Source: Haplomitrium mnioides (lineage: Eukaryota; Marchantiophyta; Haplomitriopsida; Calobryales). Taken from it: DNA of 40,727 nt. The stretch lies in NCBI GenBank assembly GCA_049999725.1, contig JBNGIS010008860.1, positions 1 to 40,727 of the forward strand, written 5' to 3'. The notes under the pieces are model-generated. The model saw nothing but the letters and a program-made list of their open reading frames with translations, had not been told where the DNA came from and did not search any database. Below are positions 1 to 11,400 of the stretch, piece after piece (position 1 is the stretch's first letter; every line of letters begins with the position of its first letter). The position numbers and the translations under genes were made by a program.

Positions 1-2028
1 CTCTCTCTCTCTGTGATTGGACCACCCTTTACTTATTCTCCTTCTACCACGTGCCCTTATCTTAAAAACCTTCCATCTCTATTTAGTTCTCTTTTTGCTA
101 CATATCATTATCTTTGAGCCTTCTATTTTCTTTGATCTTGCGCTTGCCATGTGTCTTTATCCTCTTCTGAGATAATTCTTCTAGACTTTCTCTTTTACTT
201 TAACTTGTTGACTTTCTCTCCTCTTGCCATGTGTCATTCTCTCTATAGTAGCAACTGCTTTTAGATACTCTCTAACTTAGTAATAACTTTTTGGATATAG
301 TTGATTCTATATCTTACCTCACTTTTTGTTATTGCTTACTTAAGTTAGTACATATTACATTGACCTATAGGCAAAACCATAAACTTATAGATAAACCATG
401 AGATCGGGTGACAATGTTACAATGAGGCAATTGTGAATTATGAATCACAAATATTACAAGTGTTTCAAAGGCTTCAAGCAACTGGAAAGGACCGGATAAT
501 AGGACCAAAACCAAAGATCTTTATAGAACATAAACCGTCTACGAACGGAAACCAAACTAGCTTTCTACAACAAATCACAAAAAGAGGCTATGAATTGGGA
601 TAATTGGGCAGTGAGAGTAGACCGGAAAAGAAAGTGGTAGACCTTGGGGACAAATTGATGAACCAAAGGATCTGATTTTTCAATTGCCACCCTACTGTAA
701 TTAGAGGAGTGAAATTCTATGCTTCTTGAACCTTAATATAGAGTCGACACTAGGCAACAATTACAAAGCCGATACTAGATTTTATGACGGTTGAATAACA
801 TCACTAATCAATGGGTTGAAGCTCTAGTTGCTACTTTTGTCCAAAGAAATGTGAGAACAAAGAATAGAGTGTGTTGGTCAATACTTAACATTTTTACCTC
901 ATGAAAGGTTTAAGAATGTCGATACGGCCACTACTAACATTCTTTGTGACCATACGAACATGGACAAGTCATTGTTTGGAACATCTAAGATCTCAATCAA
1001 GAATAAAATTAACTGCGCAAAAGCAGAGTAAGACAAGATGAACACACATTCTTTTTAGAGTTGATCATTCAAGGCAGAGATCAACACTTTATAGATTCCA
1101 TATGAGAATATACATATCAAGGCATCTTAGACCGATAAGTTGAGTGAGGTAATTGGTAGTCTACTTGTATGATGTTGGACTAATCGATTGTATTTGGCAC
1201 TCTCAATTATCAAGAGATAGACAACACATAGAAAATACATTTTGTCTTGGTTGAGCTTATGCAAGTATATAGACATAACCTAAATATAGAAACACATTAG
1301 GATCAAAAGCTCAAAAAAACAATAGCAATGAGGTGAATTTATGTCTATAATATAGTCCTTTCTTTTCTACCTTCCAATTCCAAGATGAACAACTATATTC
1401 ACAAATCAATAGTAAGACAAAAAAATAGATTAAAGGCAAACTCTTTTTGTGGTTTATAGTCTTTTAATTCTTAGCCTCAACAATACTTAGTTATAGAAAG
1501 AAAACTCTCAAAGCACACAAAGGCATGACAATTTTTTCAAGATACAATGACAGATACTATAAAAACTATTGCTTATTGGATCTTTCACATGAGTACATCT
1601 TCAAAATTCTTCGGGGATGTTCATTAACATCAAGGTTCTTCACAATTTATCATTAATCATCACTTTGACAGCATGTTCCTCCACAATTGATTGTCAATCA
1701 TCATCACATGAATTTATAAGCTCTAATTAATCCAACATTTTTTTATCGCCGATGTAGTTTTGTTTCTTGAATCTTTTATTAGTGTTATCAGATGGCACAA
1801 TGAAGAGATATGCAACTTTGTTTCTCAATCCTTTGGTAATTGCCAACATCTTACAAATTTTAAAGTTTAAACTATACAATGGTTCTTCTTATTCCCTTCT
1901 ACCAAAGCGTTAGCAACATTGTACCGATTCTCTCACTAGCATTTCCATAGTCAAGAAGAGGAGTTCTCCATCCTATACCAAGCTATAGAGAGAACCATAT
2001 AACTAATATAACCAATATATAATAGTCG
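1..2028. other. AT-rich flank without a recognisable gene
   Basis: This stretch starts with a short CT microsatellite (1-12) and is otherwise AT-rich. Three similar phrases of the type TTGCCATGTGTC or CCACGTGCC occur near 48, 145 and 228 and suggest a worn local repeat. A plus-strand frame from 412 to 672, with a single TAA at 601, reads like ordinary protein, but I do not recognise it. No LTR ends, tRNA or long open frame were seen. It may be old transposon remnant outside Unit 1. Confidence 0.4.
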
Positions 2029-2066
2029 CTACTTTGAACGAGGAACCGCTACTAAGTTCTTGTTGT
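2029..2066 (+). repeat. Recurring terminal-like motif, copy 1
   Basis: The segment contains CGCTACTTTGAACGAGGAAC followed by CGCTACTAAGTTC, and the flanking GAAC and GTTC can form an imperfect hairpin. Related copies in the same orientation lie at 14041 and 39362. Each lies at an edge of identifiable unit sequence, so they may be element ends. Confidence 0.4.
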
Positions 2067-2869
2067 TTTTTTCAAAATTTGCTTCGCTTCAAAAATCACA
2101 TTTTTTTATAGTTATGAAACTTTTTATCTAAAGAAAAAATATTCAACCTTAAAATTGGCTTATTCAAATAACTATTGTATTGGAAAAACTTGAATGCTCA
2201 ATGTTTGGCAAAAAAAAAGTAAAAACAAAAATATTGTATTATGGTAAGATCAACAAATAAGATAGAATATTAAAAAAAACGTGGTAAAGTTATATAGTAA
2301 AATTTTAATATTTTTTTAACTTTAAGAAAATTCTTCAAAATACAAATCCTAAAACATTTACAAAAAACAAATCCAAAAAAAATATGACGTTGCTTCAAAC
2401 TTGTATTTATGTCCGGAATAGACAAAAACAAAAAAGAAGACACAAACTTCAAGCTTGACCATCGTAAAAGATGATAACTTTCTTAAAAATCAATCCGACA
2501 TTCCAAAGATAGCAAGAAATGAATCATTACCAACATGAAAATAAAACCACAACAACAACTCAAATATGGAATGATATTGTTATTGAAGATTGTAATAAAT
2601 TTAATGACCACCTAAGAAGAAAACTAAAACACACAATTGAAGAAAACTTGTACAAAAATCCAATTCAGCCGAAAAGTAACTCCCATGCTAGCATGAAATT
2701 TGTTGTTAATTTTAAAAAAAACCAATAAGTTGTATTCAAAAAAATCATTTTGCAAAAGAAAATGGACCGTCAAGAAAATACTTCACAACAATTATTTGGA
2801 ATGCTACAAGAATATAGATCAATCACAAAATATTTTAAAGAAAATACTTTATTATTTACAAAAAGTACA
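2067..2869. other. AT-rich region downstream of methyltransferase copy A
   Basis: Very AT-rich sequence between the motif at 2029 and the stop codon of methyltransferase copy A. On the minus strand an AATAAAG-type polyadenylation signal lies about 20 bases past the stop (near 2845-2852), as expected for a 3' UTR. No protein similarity was recognised. Confidence 0.4.
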
Positions 2870-4244
2870 TCAGTTTGAAGCTACAACTTTAGTCCTATCC
2901 TCTTCAAGAGGAATGGTCTCATCTAAATTGATAGCCTCAGAAGCTTTGGCATCTGCAACTACAAGAGAATCTTGCCGAGACTTTCTAGTTCCAGAATTTG
3001 CAACAAAATCACCAGATGCACCAATAGTATCAGGAGAAACAGACTCCTTGTGCTACGTATATATAATATGCAATTTTGTTACATCAGATGGCAAAGAAGC
3101 CCTCGTCAAAACTCTCTAGGGAATATAGATAGATTGGCGTCCATCATATTCAATGGGGATGCAATTTTGCATCAACTTTAGAGCACAAACAAGGCATGTG
3201 CCAAACTTAGAGCAAAGATATAAGATCCAATCTTGCTCTGTTGACAAATGGTCAATGAAAAAGTTGTAGTACAAAGCCTTAGACTTTTGGTACACATTCA
3301 CAAAAGCATCATCTTCTCGATGTTTAAGTTTGGCCGACACAACTGGACAACTGAAAACACTCTTCATAATCTGTCAAGGACAACTGCTTGCATCATGAAA
3401 TCGCAAGTTGAAGAGCTTCATGCTCCACTTGCTCTCATTGGTCTAATAGCCCACAGTCTAGTACTTGTGGGCATGAGCAATTCTAGAATTCCTTGAATGA
3501 TAAATGTTATTTTTGTCCTTGTAGTAATAAAAAAACAAAAATCAAACATTGGAAAGAAAGTAAAGGAAAAATGAACAAGACAAACTAAAATATGAAAAAA
3601 TCAAAATAGAACTTACTAGATGTCGTGGTTGATGGCACAACAAACCTCCAAACAAGCATACTCTACAATGCCGAATTTTTGAGAAGAATGAATTATAACA
3701 AAAGACCAAAAATCAGAAGCTGTAATGATCGCAAAAGAAGAAACCATGTTAAAAATGTCATCCTTCATGAAGGGCTCGGAATCATCATGCTTGGGTTCCT
3801 TAAGATTATACCCGTAAGGAATATTAACAATTGATAAAGTGAAACATCTAGGTTTCACCAAGCCCTTCAACTATCGAGCGTTGGACTCCTCGTAGACTTG
3901 ATAAAATGTCATGATGAATCCATCAACATAGGACATTAAGTCGTCATCTTGCTCTTCAAGCCCTCCTTCAATTGGAAGGGAAACATCGTCATTTTGTTGG
4001 CTTGCTTTCCACTCTCTTGCTTTCTAGAAATGAAGCACAAAAGCAAGAGGATGTGATACAAAAGTGGGAGCCTGGTCTTGAGATTCAAGGGCTTCTTTGA
4101 CTCTAGATCTCTTTCGCCTTTTTGCAGCAGTTGTCAACTTTTTGGCAAACTATTGCTTAAACGTTTTGTCCTCATGTACACAGCATGGAGGAAAAAATAA
4201 GAGAAGAAAACAAAAAAACTTGAATTTAAAAAAGAACAGCAGTC

Positions 4245-4320
4245 TATACGCGCATGGACTCTCAAGTCAATGCAACCATGGACTTGATTAGGTCAATGCA
4301 ATTGGAGACTTGATCAATTC
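4245..4320. repeat. Palindrome-type repeat in the intron between methyltransferase exons 2 and 3 (copy A)
   Basis: The segment has worn repeats of the type CGCATGGACTCTCAAGTC and CCATGGACTTGATTAGGTC, spaced about 24 bp apart. It lies in the intron that also carries such repeats in fragment C (14985-15085) and copy B (19998-20020). Confidence 0.6.
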
Positions 4321-5904
4321 TAAAAAAAATCAATAAAACTTTTGAAACAAAATTGAAGAAGGGAGAAAGAAAATGTACCAACAACTTCTCAAAGCTCGAG
4401 TAAAAAGAAGACATCTTCGACTTCTCCATGTGGATGGGATACTCCATCCTTGCCTCCTCCCAAAAGTTGCAATATAACTCCGAGCAAAAAGATTTTACCA
4501 TTATTGCCAAAACTTTATGTCTCTCAAGTTTGCGAGACATTTCTTCAATTAAAGGCTCTCTGGCTTCTACTTGATTAAAATTTGATATTTTAATTTTGTC
4601 AAGAAGACCTTGAAAGAACCTTCACGATGTCCACTTCATGTCCTCCATTTTCAAAGATCCTTTGGTCTTTTGCTTCTAGCCCTTCACTTGATTTTATTCC
4701 CACATTGTAAGTATCTTCTATTGTAGCTCCTAGAGCTCTCCACTTCAGAACGCAAGCTGGAACCAATTGTCTTGAGATGTAATAGTCTTCTAAAAAATGG
4801 ACTTTGGCTTGATCTCCAAAGTCTCCAACACCATTTCTCTTTTCAATTTATGGGATAACACTATCCCACTCTCCATGTACCTCTGATACCAATACTTGAC
4901 TTTTTGAATGGACGTCATTTCCAACTTGTAGTGTTGGTTGTAATTGTCATTAGTTGCAAAGATGCATGCTTTTGTTGGTATAAGCTCTACATACACACAA
5001 CAATTGCAAAGCAAAAGCATGGAAATTTTTGCTCCATATTTGGTAATTAAAAGCAGCCTTGTGGTAGCACTATGATTGCCTCTAGTAATCTCATATCTGT
5101 ACTTGTTAGGGTTCTTGAAATCAAACTTTGACTTGTCTCTCAAGCCACACTTTGGGTCCACAACCACATTGAAAAAACTATGCGCATACTTGTTTGTGAG
5201 CATTGTCTACGCTAGAAGCTCATAATCTAGACTAGCCCCTAGTTATCCATTCCAGATTTTAGAAGGTTAAGATTTTTTAGCCAAATTGTAATGGTTTCCT
5301 CTCGTACTCTCCTTAATCCTATTTTTATCCTGCTCATATACTATATGAGGATCCACCTGCTCTCTTTCCTAGAACTTCCATAGCCCATTGTGTGTTTGTC
5401 TTTTTGATCTTGATGTTGGAGCCTGCATGAGGTCCGATTCTACTTCCTCTTCTGAGCTGTTAGAAGTGGAAGATGAAGGGGGCGCCAAAGATGAGCTGGT
5501 TGGAGAAGGGGAAGAGACCGGCTCCTCCTCAGCAAGGGGCAGGGGCACAAGCTTCTTCTTTGGTAGGGCTTGCTTCTTCTTTTTCAGAGCCTCATCCGGC
5601 TCCACCTGCTTTGTTTTCCTAGCAACAAATGGTCCACCTGTTGTTGCCGCTGTTATGGTTGTTTAAATGTGGCACAAGTTGTTGAATGTGTATGCCCTAC
5701 TTTCACTTTACTGATGGAATTTCATGAAGTCTTGTTCTACTCACTTCGCGTCCGAGTAAGCTTTAACGAAGTCCGACAAATATTGAGAAAATTGAAAACA
5801 AAAAACAAGAAATAGTCAATGACTTAATAAAACAATTTATCAAAAGCTTAGTAAGGGACTTTGAGTGTTTCAATCTCTACTCTAGGCTGAAAGATGCACA
5901 AGAC

Positions 5905-6169
5905 TCCATGCGCGCATGGACTACTGAGTCCTGACGAGCATGGACTCCCAAGTCCTTGCACATAGAGACTCCCTTAGTTCTTGCGTGCATGGACTCTCGA
6001 ATCCATGTGCACATAGACTCTTGAATCCATGTTCTCATAGACTCTGAAATCCATGCGTGTATATACTCCTTAGTCCATGCAAGCATGGATTCAAGAGTCC
6101 ACGCGCGTTAAGGCTCCTTAGTTTTTAAGCGATTGCACTTGGGAGTCCATACAAGCATGGACTCCTTAG
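5905..6169. repeat. 24-bp tandem palindrome array, first intron of methyltransferase copy A
   Basis: Eleven units of 24 bp start at about 5905, 5929, 5953, 5978, 6002, 6026, 6050, 6074, 6098, 6122 and 6146. The first unit holds CCATGCGCGCATGG, a perfect palindrome, and the unit at 6074 holds CCATGCAAGCATGG. The other units are worn versions. The array lies between donor 6216 and the exon starting near 5791. Because 24 is divisible by three it reads as an eight-residue repeat on the minus strand, but splice context makes intron the better call. The matching intron of copy B holds a similar array. Confidence 0.85.
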
Positions 6170-6574
6170 CAATAAATTTTTTATAATGAATGAAAAGAAA
6201 ATATTCTTAGTCTCACCTTGTTGTTGTTGAAAGTCGACTGCAGATCTTTGGTGAAGACGTCTCTCGTCTTCATCTCATCGAAGCGAAATTTCTTTGATGA
6301 AGCCTTAAAGAGCATAGTCGATGATTTTGATTGCACAAGCATTCTTATGCGGGCTCTGTACCCCTCTCAAATCATGGTTATTTGGACCAGAAAGCCCATG
6401 TTACATTGTTCACCTTCCTCGGGAAAAAGGTAAAGGTTTGTCGATGTATTTTATTGTTCCACAACAAACTATCCATTCGTAGGCTAGTTTTTGTGGCTCA
6501 AAAACTGTCAAAACATCCAAACACCGAAAAAGCTTTGGTCAAGCTGGTTTGGAAGCATTGGCATGTGATGCCAT

Positions 6575-7084
6575 TTTCTTCAAAGTGTAAAATNNNNNNN
6601 NNNNNNNNNNNNNNNNNNNNNNNNNNNNNNNNNNNNNNNNNNNNNNNNNNNNNNNNNNNNNNNNNNNNNNNNNNNNNNNNNNNNNNNNNNNNNGGCAGAA
6701 AATGGCTAAATACAAGGAAATTGCAAAAACGACCACGACAAGGAAACAAAAACCGGAAAGCAAACTTGAGACAATGGAAAAAAACTTTCCATTGTCACTC
6801 CTTTTATACCCAAATTTCAAAACACATGTTTTCCCGCTATAAAGTGATTTACGGAGCTCTTGACATATAGTTTTTCCTTGTGTGAGGGAAAAATTTAGTA
6901 TATAAAGCATTTCTTGTTTTCACCTTTTTGATTTCTTTTTTTCCTTTCCTCCACAAAAATTCCACAATTTTGTTGCTTTGTGAAATTTTCTTCAAAAACA
7001 CATCTTTTAGGTATACCAACAAGAGTTACGAATATTTGTTAAAATGCTTTCCCTAAATTTCTTATTTTTCATTATTATTTTTCA
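6575..7084. promoter_or_regulatory. Divergent promoter between methyltransferase A and transposase copy 1
   Basis: This is the space between the two start codons. A rightward TATATAAAG lies at 6899-6907, about 180 bp before the transposase ATG. A leftward TATAAAAGG (complement of 6800-6808) serves the methyltransferase. The mirror region at 17279-17736 has the same two boxes about 90 bp apart. From the rightward TATA box to ATGGCTGG the sequence aligns well with the Unit 2 region. A 100-N gap (6594-6693) falls in the methyltransferase leader. Confidence 0.65.
6594..6693. other. Assembly gap (100 N)
   Basis: One hundred N lie just upstream of methyltransferase A. Comparison with Unit 2, where the TATA-to-start distance is about 186 bp against about 226 bp here with the Ns, suggests the real missing length is near or below 100 bp. 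Confidence 0.95.
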
Positions 7085-7303
7085 ATGGCTGGAGTTTTTA
7101 AAGGCAAGAAGAGGTTAGAATTTCAAGATTCGTGTTCGCAAAAAAGTGTTGCTTGTGGTCAGTATGTAGAGATAGTTTCAAACCGCTGTTTTGAGGAGGT
7201 AAGCGTTGGAATACCAAAAGCGTTAAGTATGATGGCGAGTATTTTGGGGAAAAAGATGGCAGTTGTTGAATCAAATATGTCAACACAAGAAGATTGAGCA
7301 AGT

Positions 7304-7483
7304 GAACCCTTTGCGTACGCAGGATCATGGATTGAACCCTATGCACGTATAGGGTCAAGGAGTGAGCCCAATGCGCGCATAGGAACAAGGAGTGAACAAC
7401 TTATGAGCAATGGATCAAAGAGAGAACCCAATGCTCGCATAGGATCCAAGACTCAACCTTATGCACACATTGGATTTTTTCTA
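7304..7483 (+). repeat. In-frame 30-bp palindrome repeat encoding a decapeptide
   Basis: Six units start at 7304, 7334, 7364, 7394, 7424 and 7454, exactly 30 bp apart. The consensus peptide is EP(Y/N)ARIGS(R/K)S. Unit cores include TGCGTACGCA and ATGCGCGCAT (both perfect palindromes), ATGCACGTAT and ATGCTCGCAT. The period is a multiple of three, unlike the 52-bp array, and the same peptide repeat is found in the second transposase copy (minus strand, about 16977-17060). Confidence 0.85.
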
Positions 7484-7936
7484 TTGGTCAAGCGGTCAAA
7501 GTTTAATCTTTCTTTTGACTACTCCAACAGAATAGCAAAAAGATGTTCAAGTCAGAATTTCCAAATGGTTGTGGACCTTTCTTCATCCTTATCATATGAA
7601 GACCACGATATTCAAGATCCAAATCTGTTTATTAAAAACACAAAAATATAGAATCGATGGATTGTTTCAATTTTAGAGATGATTTGCTGTCACCAATGGC
7701 ATCACTCAAACAATGAGAGATTTCTAATCAAGTTGGACCTCTGAACGACATTGGGAGATCTTTTAGAATTTGAATTCATTGGAGGAATCTTTAGACAACA
7801 ATTTAGGAAATGATTCTAGCAAAGAGTCTGAATCAACCAACATTTCATTAGAACTATCGCCAAGAGCACCAATTATTTTACAAAAAAATTTCCTAATGCT
7901 CAAAATATTGATGAAAGTTCCATATTGGCATGGTCA

Positions 7937-8311
7937 TGTAAAAGAATCTCAAAGACCAAATCCAAATGAGTAAAGAACTCATGGTGAACTCTAATAGAGT
8001 TCTTCAACCAAAAGCAATTCAAGATCCAAGCTAAGACCAAGAGTGCAAGCAAAAGCCAAGCAACCAAAGAACCCAAGTGATTCGAGAGGAACTCCAAAAT
8101 GAAGAGTGGGGCTAAGAAGCCCTTCTATTTATACAAGAGAAGAGGGTGTCATCCCTCTTTCTTCACTTACAAGTCACTTCTCATTTCAGCCCTAAAGGTG
8201 ACTCTCTACCAAAAGTGACTTCGAATGTAAGTAACCTAAAAATAACTCTCCACCAAAAGTGACTTCAAAGGCAAGTAATCCAATCTTAACCCTAAAAGTG
8301 ACTCACTACCA
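7937..8311 (-). repeat. Left (3') LTR of the chromovirus, truncated by a gap
   Basis: The LTR begins TGTAAAAGAATCTC and aligns with 12510 onward. Inside are sub-repeats of about 46 bp built on CCAAAAGTGACTTC (8191-8311). Its last roughly 60 bp and the polypurine tract fall in the gap. Confidence 0.8.
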
Positions 8312-8411
8312 NNNNNNNNNNNNNNNNNNNNNNNNNNNNNNNNNNNNNNNNNNNNNNNNNNNNNNNNNNNNNNNNNNNNNNNNNNNNNNNNNNNNNNNNN
8401 NNNNNNNNNNN
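8312..8411. other. Assembly gap (100 N)
   Basis: The gap lies at the junction of the left LTR with the chromodomain end of pol. It should contain the LTR end (about 60 bp by comparison with 12884-12943) and the polypurine tract. Confidence 0.95.
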
Positions 8412-11400
8412 TAGTCAATGACGTCCTCGTCATTGCCGTAACTTTCAAAAAATTTAATAGCTTCTTGAGCATTCTCAAGATTTGAAGAAGGTTCCCAAGT
8501 AGCATCATGAAGTGAATAGCCTTTCTATAAAACCTTGTATTGAACTTGTGGATGCCGCCCGTGCTTGATAACTCTTTTCGCCAAAATGCGGTCTACTTTA
8601 AATTCTTCATGATCATCAAGAATAATGGCTGGAGGAGGAAGTTGAACACGATTTGGAAAAGAAGATGGACTAGGAACAAAAGGCTTAAGTTTAGATACAT
8701 GGAACACATGATGGATCTTCATATGAAGAGGAAGATCAAGTTTATAAGCAATAGGAGAAACAACCTGAGAAAGAACCAATCCAAGCATGAGATAACTTAC
8801 AGACTGGAGTATCTAAAGACAATGGAAGATTATGAGTGGATAACATAACTTGGTCACCTGAAACATAAGAGCAATCAAGACGATATTTATCAGCAAACTA
8901 GTTTTGCCAATTTTGAGCAAGAACAAGATGGTTTATGGTATCTTGCAACGAGGAAGATAAATGAGACAAAAAGGTAGAAAGACTTGGAACATTGGAAGAC
9001 AAAGGAGAACACAAACCATTGAGAACAAGAGGAGTTGTTGTATGCAAGCTCTATAGCGGGTAAAAAACTATCCCAATCTGTATGATGAACATTGATAAAC
9101 GCTCGAAGCATATCTTCTACAGTGCAATTTGCCCGTTCGGTTTGCCCATCTGTTTGAGGATGATACGCCGTAGACATAGATAGTTTGGTACCCAAAAGTG
9201 TGAATAACTCTCGCCAAAACTTCCTAGTGAATTGTGGATCTCTATCAGATATAAGTACCTTTGGCATTCCATAATATCATAAGACTGTATCAAAATAAAT
9301 CTTCGCCAATTGTGGAGTATCCACTGTATTAACTATCGAAGCTAGATGAATTTGTTTGCTTAGCTTATCCACAAATACCACAATCGTCGTAAACCCACGA
9401 GACGTGGCTAGAAGCAAAGTGATCAGATCCAAACTTACACGTTCCCACTGAGCAGTAAGAATCGATAATGGTTGCAAAAGACCAGTTTTTTTTTTTATTT
9501 GAAGCCTTGTTTTGTTGACAACTTTCACAAGAATGAACAAAGCCACAAACATCTCAAGCTAGGTTTGGCCACCACCAAGTCCGTTGAAGCAACTCCATAG
9601 TCTTGTCTACTCCAAGATGCCTAAAAATTGGAATATCATGTGCTTCTTGTAAATTTGTCATTTGAAGCGCTTCATCTTGAGGAATATATATTTGATGGCC
9701 TTGATAGAGAATACCATCCCAAATGGAAAAGGTATGATATGAGCTCACTATCTTGGACCGCCAAACGTGCTTTAACAAGAGTAAAGAAGGTGTCTTTTTG
9801 TAACTTTTGTCAAAAGCCGTCACTAGTTACTTCATCAAGATGTAATCTACTAGTATTTGCTATCTCTAGTGTATTTATTTGATGATCTGGTCTTTGAGAC
9901 AATGCATCAAGAATAGTGTGGAACCTTTCAGCTTGTACTCCAACTTGAAATCAAAGAGTTGTAGTTGATCTTCCTATCGATGATGACAACTTGTCATATT
10001 TTCCAAGTGGATTGCTTGAAGCAATGGCTTGTGGTTTGTACGCAAAAGTACATGCTTGCCCAAAAGATAATGTCTCCATACCTTGGTAGCACAAACCATT
10101 GCTAATTGCTCTCGATCTCTTGCAGAATAATTTCTCTTCATTGCATTCAATCAGCGTGACATGAATGCAATTAGATGAAGTCCATCCTCAAACTCTTGCT
10201 ATAAAACCACTCCAATAGCAAAATTAGAAGCATCAAAATCAACTATGCAATGTCTCTTTGGATCATATGGTTGTAGAATTTGACGAGATGTCACCCCATA
10301 CTTGAGTTGTTAAAATACCACTTGCTCATTGGTCATCCATTTGAACTTTGCATCCTTCCCTAATAAATCCGTAAGCGGTGCAACAATATGACCATAGTAA
10401 TGAATGAATCTTCGATAAAAACTTGCTAATCCATTAAAAGCTCAAACATCCTTTGCATCATTCGGTGTTGGCCACTCTTCAATAGCCTTAATTTTCTCTT
10501 CATCCATCTTGATGCCATCCGCAGACACTTTATGCTCTAGATAAGTCACCTCTTGCTTCCAAAACTCACACTTAGACTTTTTGCAATAAAACTTCTAAGT
10601 GCGTAGTCGTTGTAATACCTTCTTGAGATGAGCACAATGTTCAACTTCACTTTTACTAAAGATATAGATATCGTCCAAAAATACCAACACTGACTTGTCC
10701 AATAACCCATCAAAAACTCGATGTATTTGATCCATAAATATCGTCGGAGCATTAGTAAGACCAAATGTAAGAGCTTTCCACTCAAAATGCCCATACCTTA
10801 TGCAAAAAATTGTCTTTGGTACATCACTTGGCTTGATTGAAATTTGCCAATAGCCACTTCAAAGATCCAACTTAGAAAAGAATCTTGCACCACTCAATTG
10901 ATCCAGCAAATCATCAATATGAGGTAGAGGATAGGCATTCTTCACTGTTTGATTGTTCAATCCTTGAAAATTTGTACAAAAACAAAATGCACCATCTTTC
11001 TTTGGTACAAAGAATATCAGAGCTCCTAAAGGAGAAGTATTGTGTTGAATGAAATCCATCTCAAGAAGAATCTTCAATGTCTTTTGAAGCTCCTCTAATT
11101 CTTGTATTGATAGCCGATATATAGGTCGATTTATAAGGAGTGCTTCTCAGTATCAACTCAATCGGAAAAGACATTCCTCAATTGTCTGGTAACCCCTTTG
11201 GCAAATCCTCTGGAAACACATCCGCAAACTCTTTCAAAATATCATATATCATTATAGTAGGCGCATGTTTTCTCCCCTCCTTACACAGGTCCATGATGGG
11301 CTTGATGCAAACAACAAAGACAGACAACTCTTGCGGCGTTGAATTAACTTGCTGAATTGATTTAGGCCTCTTCACCAACGATGTCGAACACCTCAAAGGA

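Larger units (their letters stand above)
2870..6574 (-). pseudogene. Beta-class DNA methyltransferase-like gene, copy A (intron-containing, decayed)
   Basis: The reconstructed exons on the minus strand are 6574-6217, about 5791-4379, 4170-3617 and 3517-2870. The start is ATG at 6574 (MASHANASKP), whose downstream residues align with copy B. Exon 1 ends at an AAG|GTGAG donor. Exon 2 encodes a lysine-rich then serine/proline-rich acidic linker and a conserved block beginning MLTNKYAHSFF. Exon 3 carries NIPYGYNL (motif IV position) and FWSFVIIHSSQKFGIV. Exon 4 carries DWILYLCSKFGTCLVCALKL followed by IEYDGRQS, resembling the SAM-binding motif I of N6/N4 amino-methyltransferases. The order IV then I fits the beta class. 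There is a frameshift in exon 1, an altered acceptor before exon 2 and at least five in-frame stops in exon 4, so the copy is dead. The methylated base and target are unknown. Confidence 0.65.

Noticed and set aside
5877-6086. Minus-strand 69-codon frame with an eight-residue repeat
   Set aside because: It follows from the 24-bp tandem repeat; the splice donor at 6216 and the matching intron in copy B make it intronic.
5905-6169. CRISPR-like array of regularly spaced palindromic repeats
   Set aside because: The units are contiguous 24-bp tandem repeats with no unique spacers, lie in an intron of a plant element and have no cas genes nearby.
2870-6574. Bacterial contamination as the source of the methyltransferase
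   Set aside because: Conserved spliceosomal introns, AT-rich plant-like context and multiple decayed copies beside plant retroelements argue against it.
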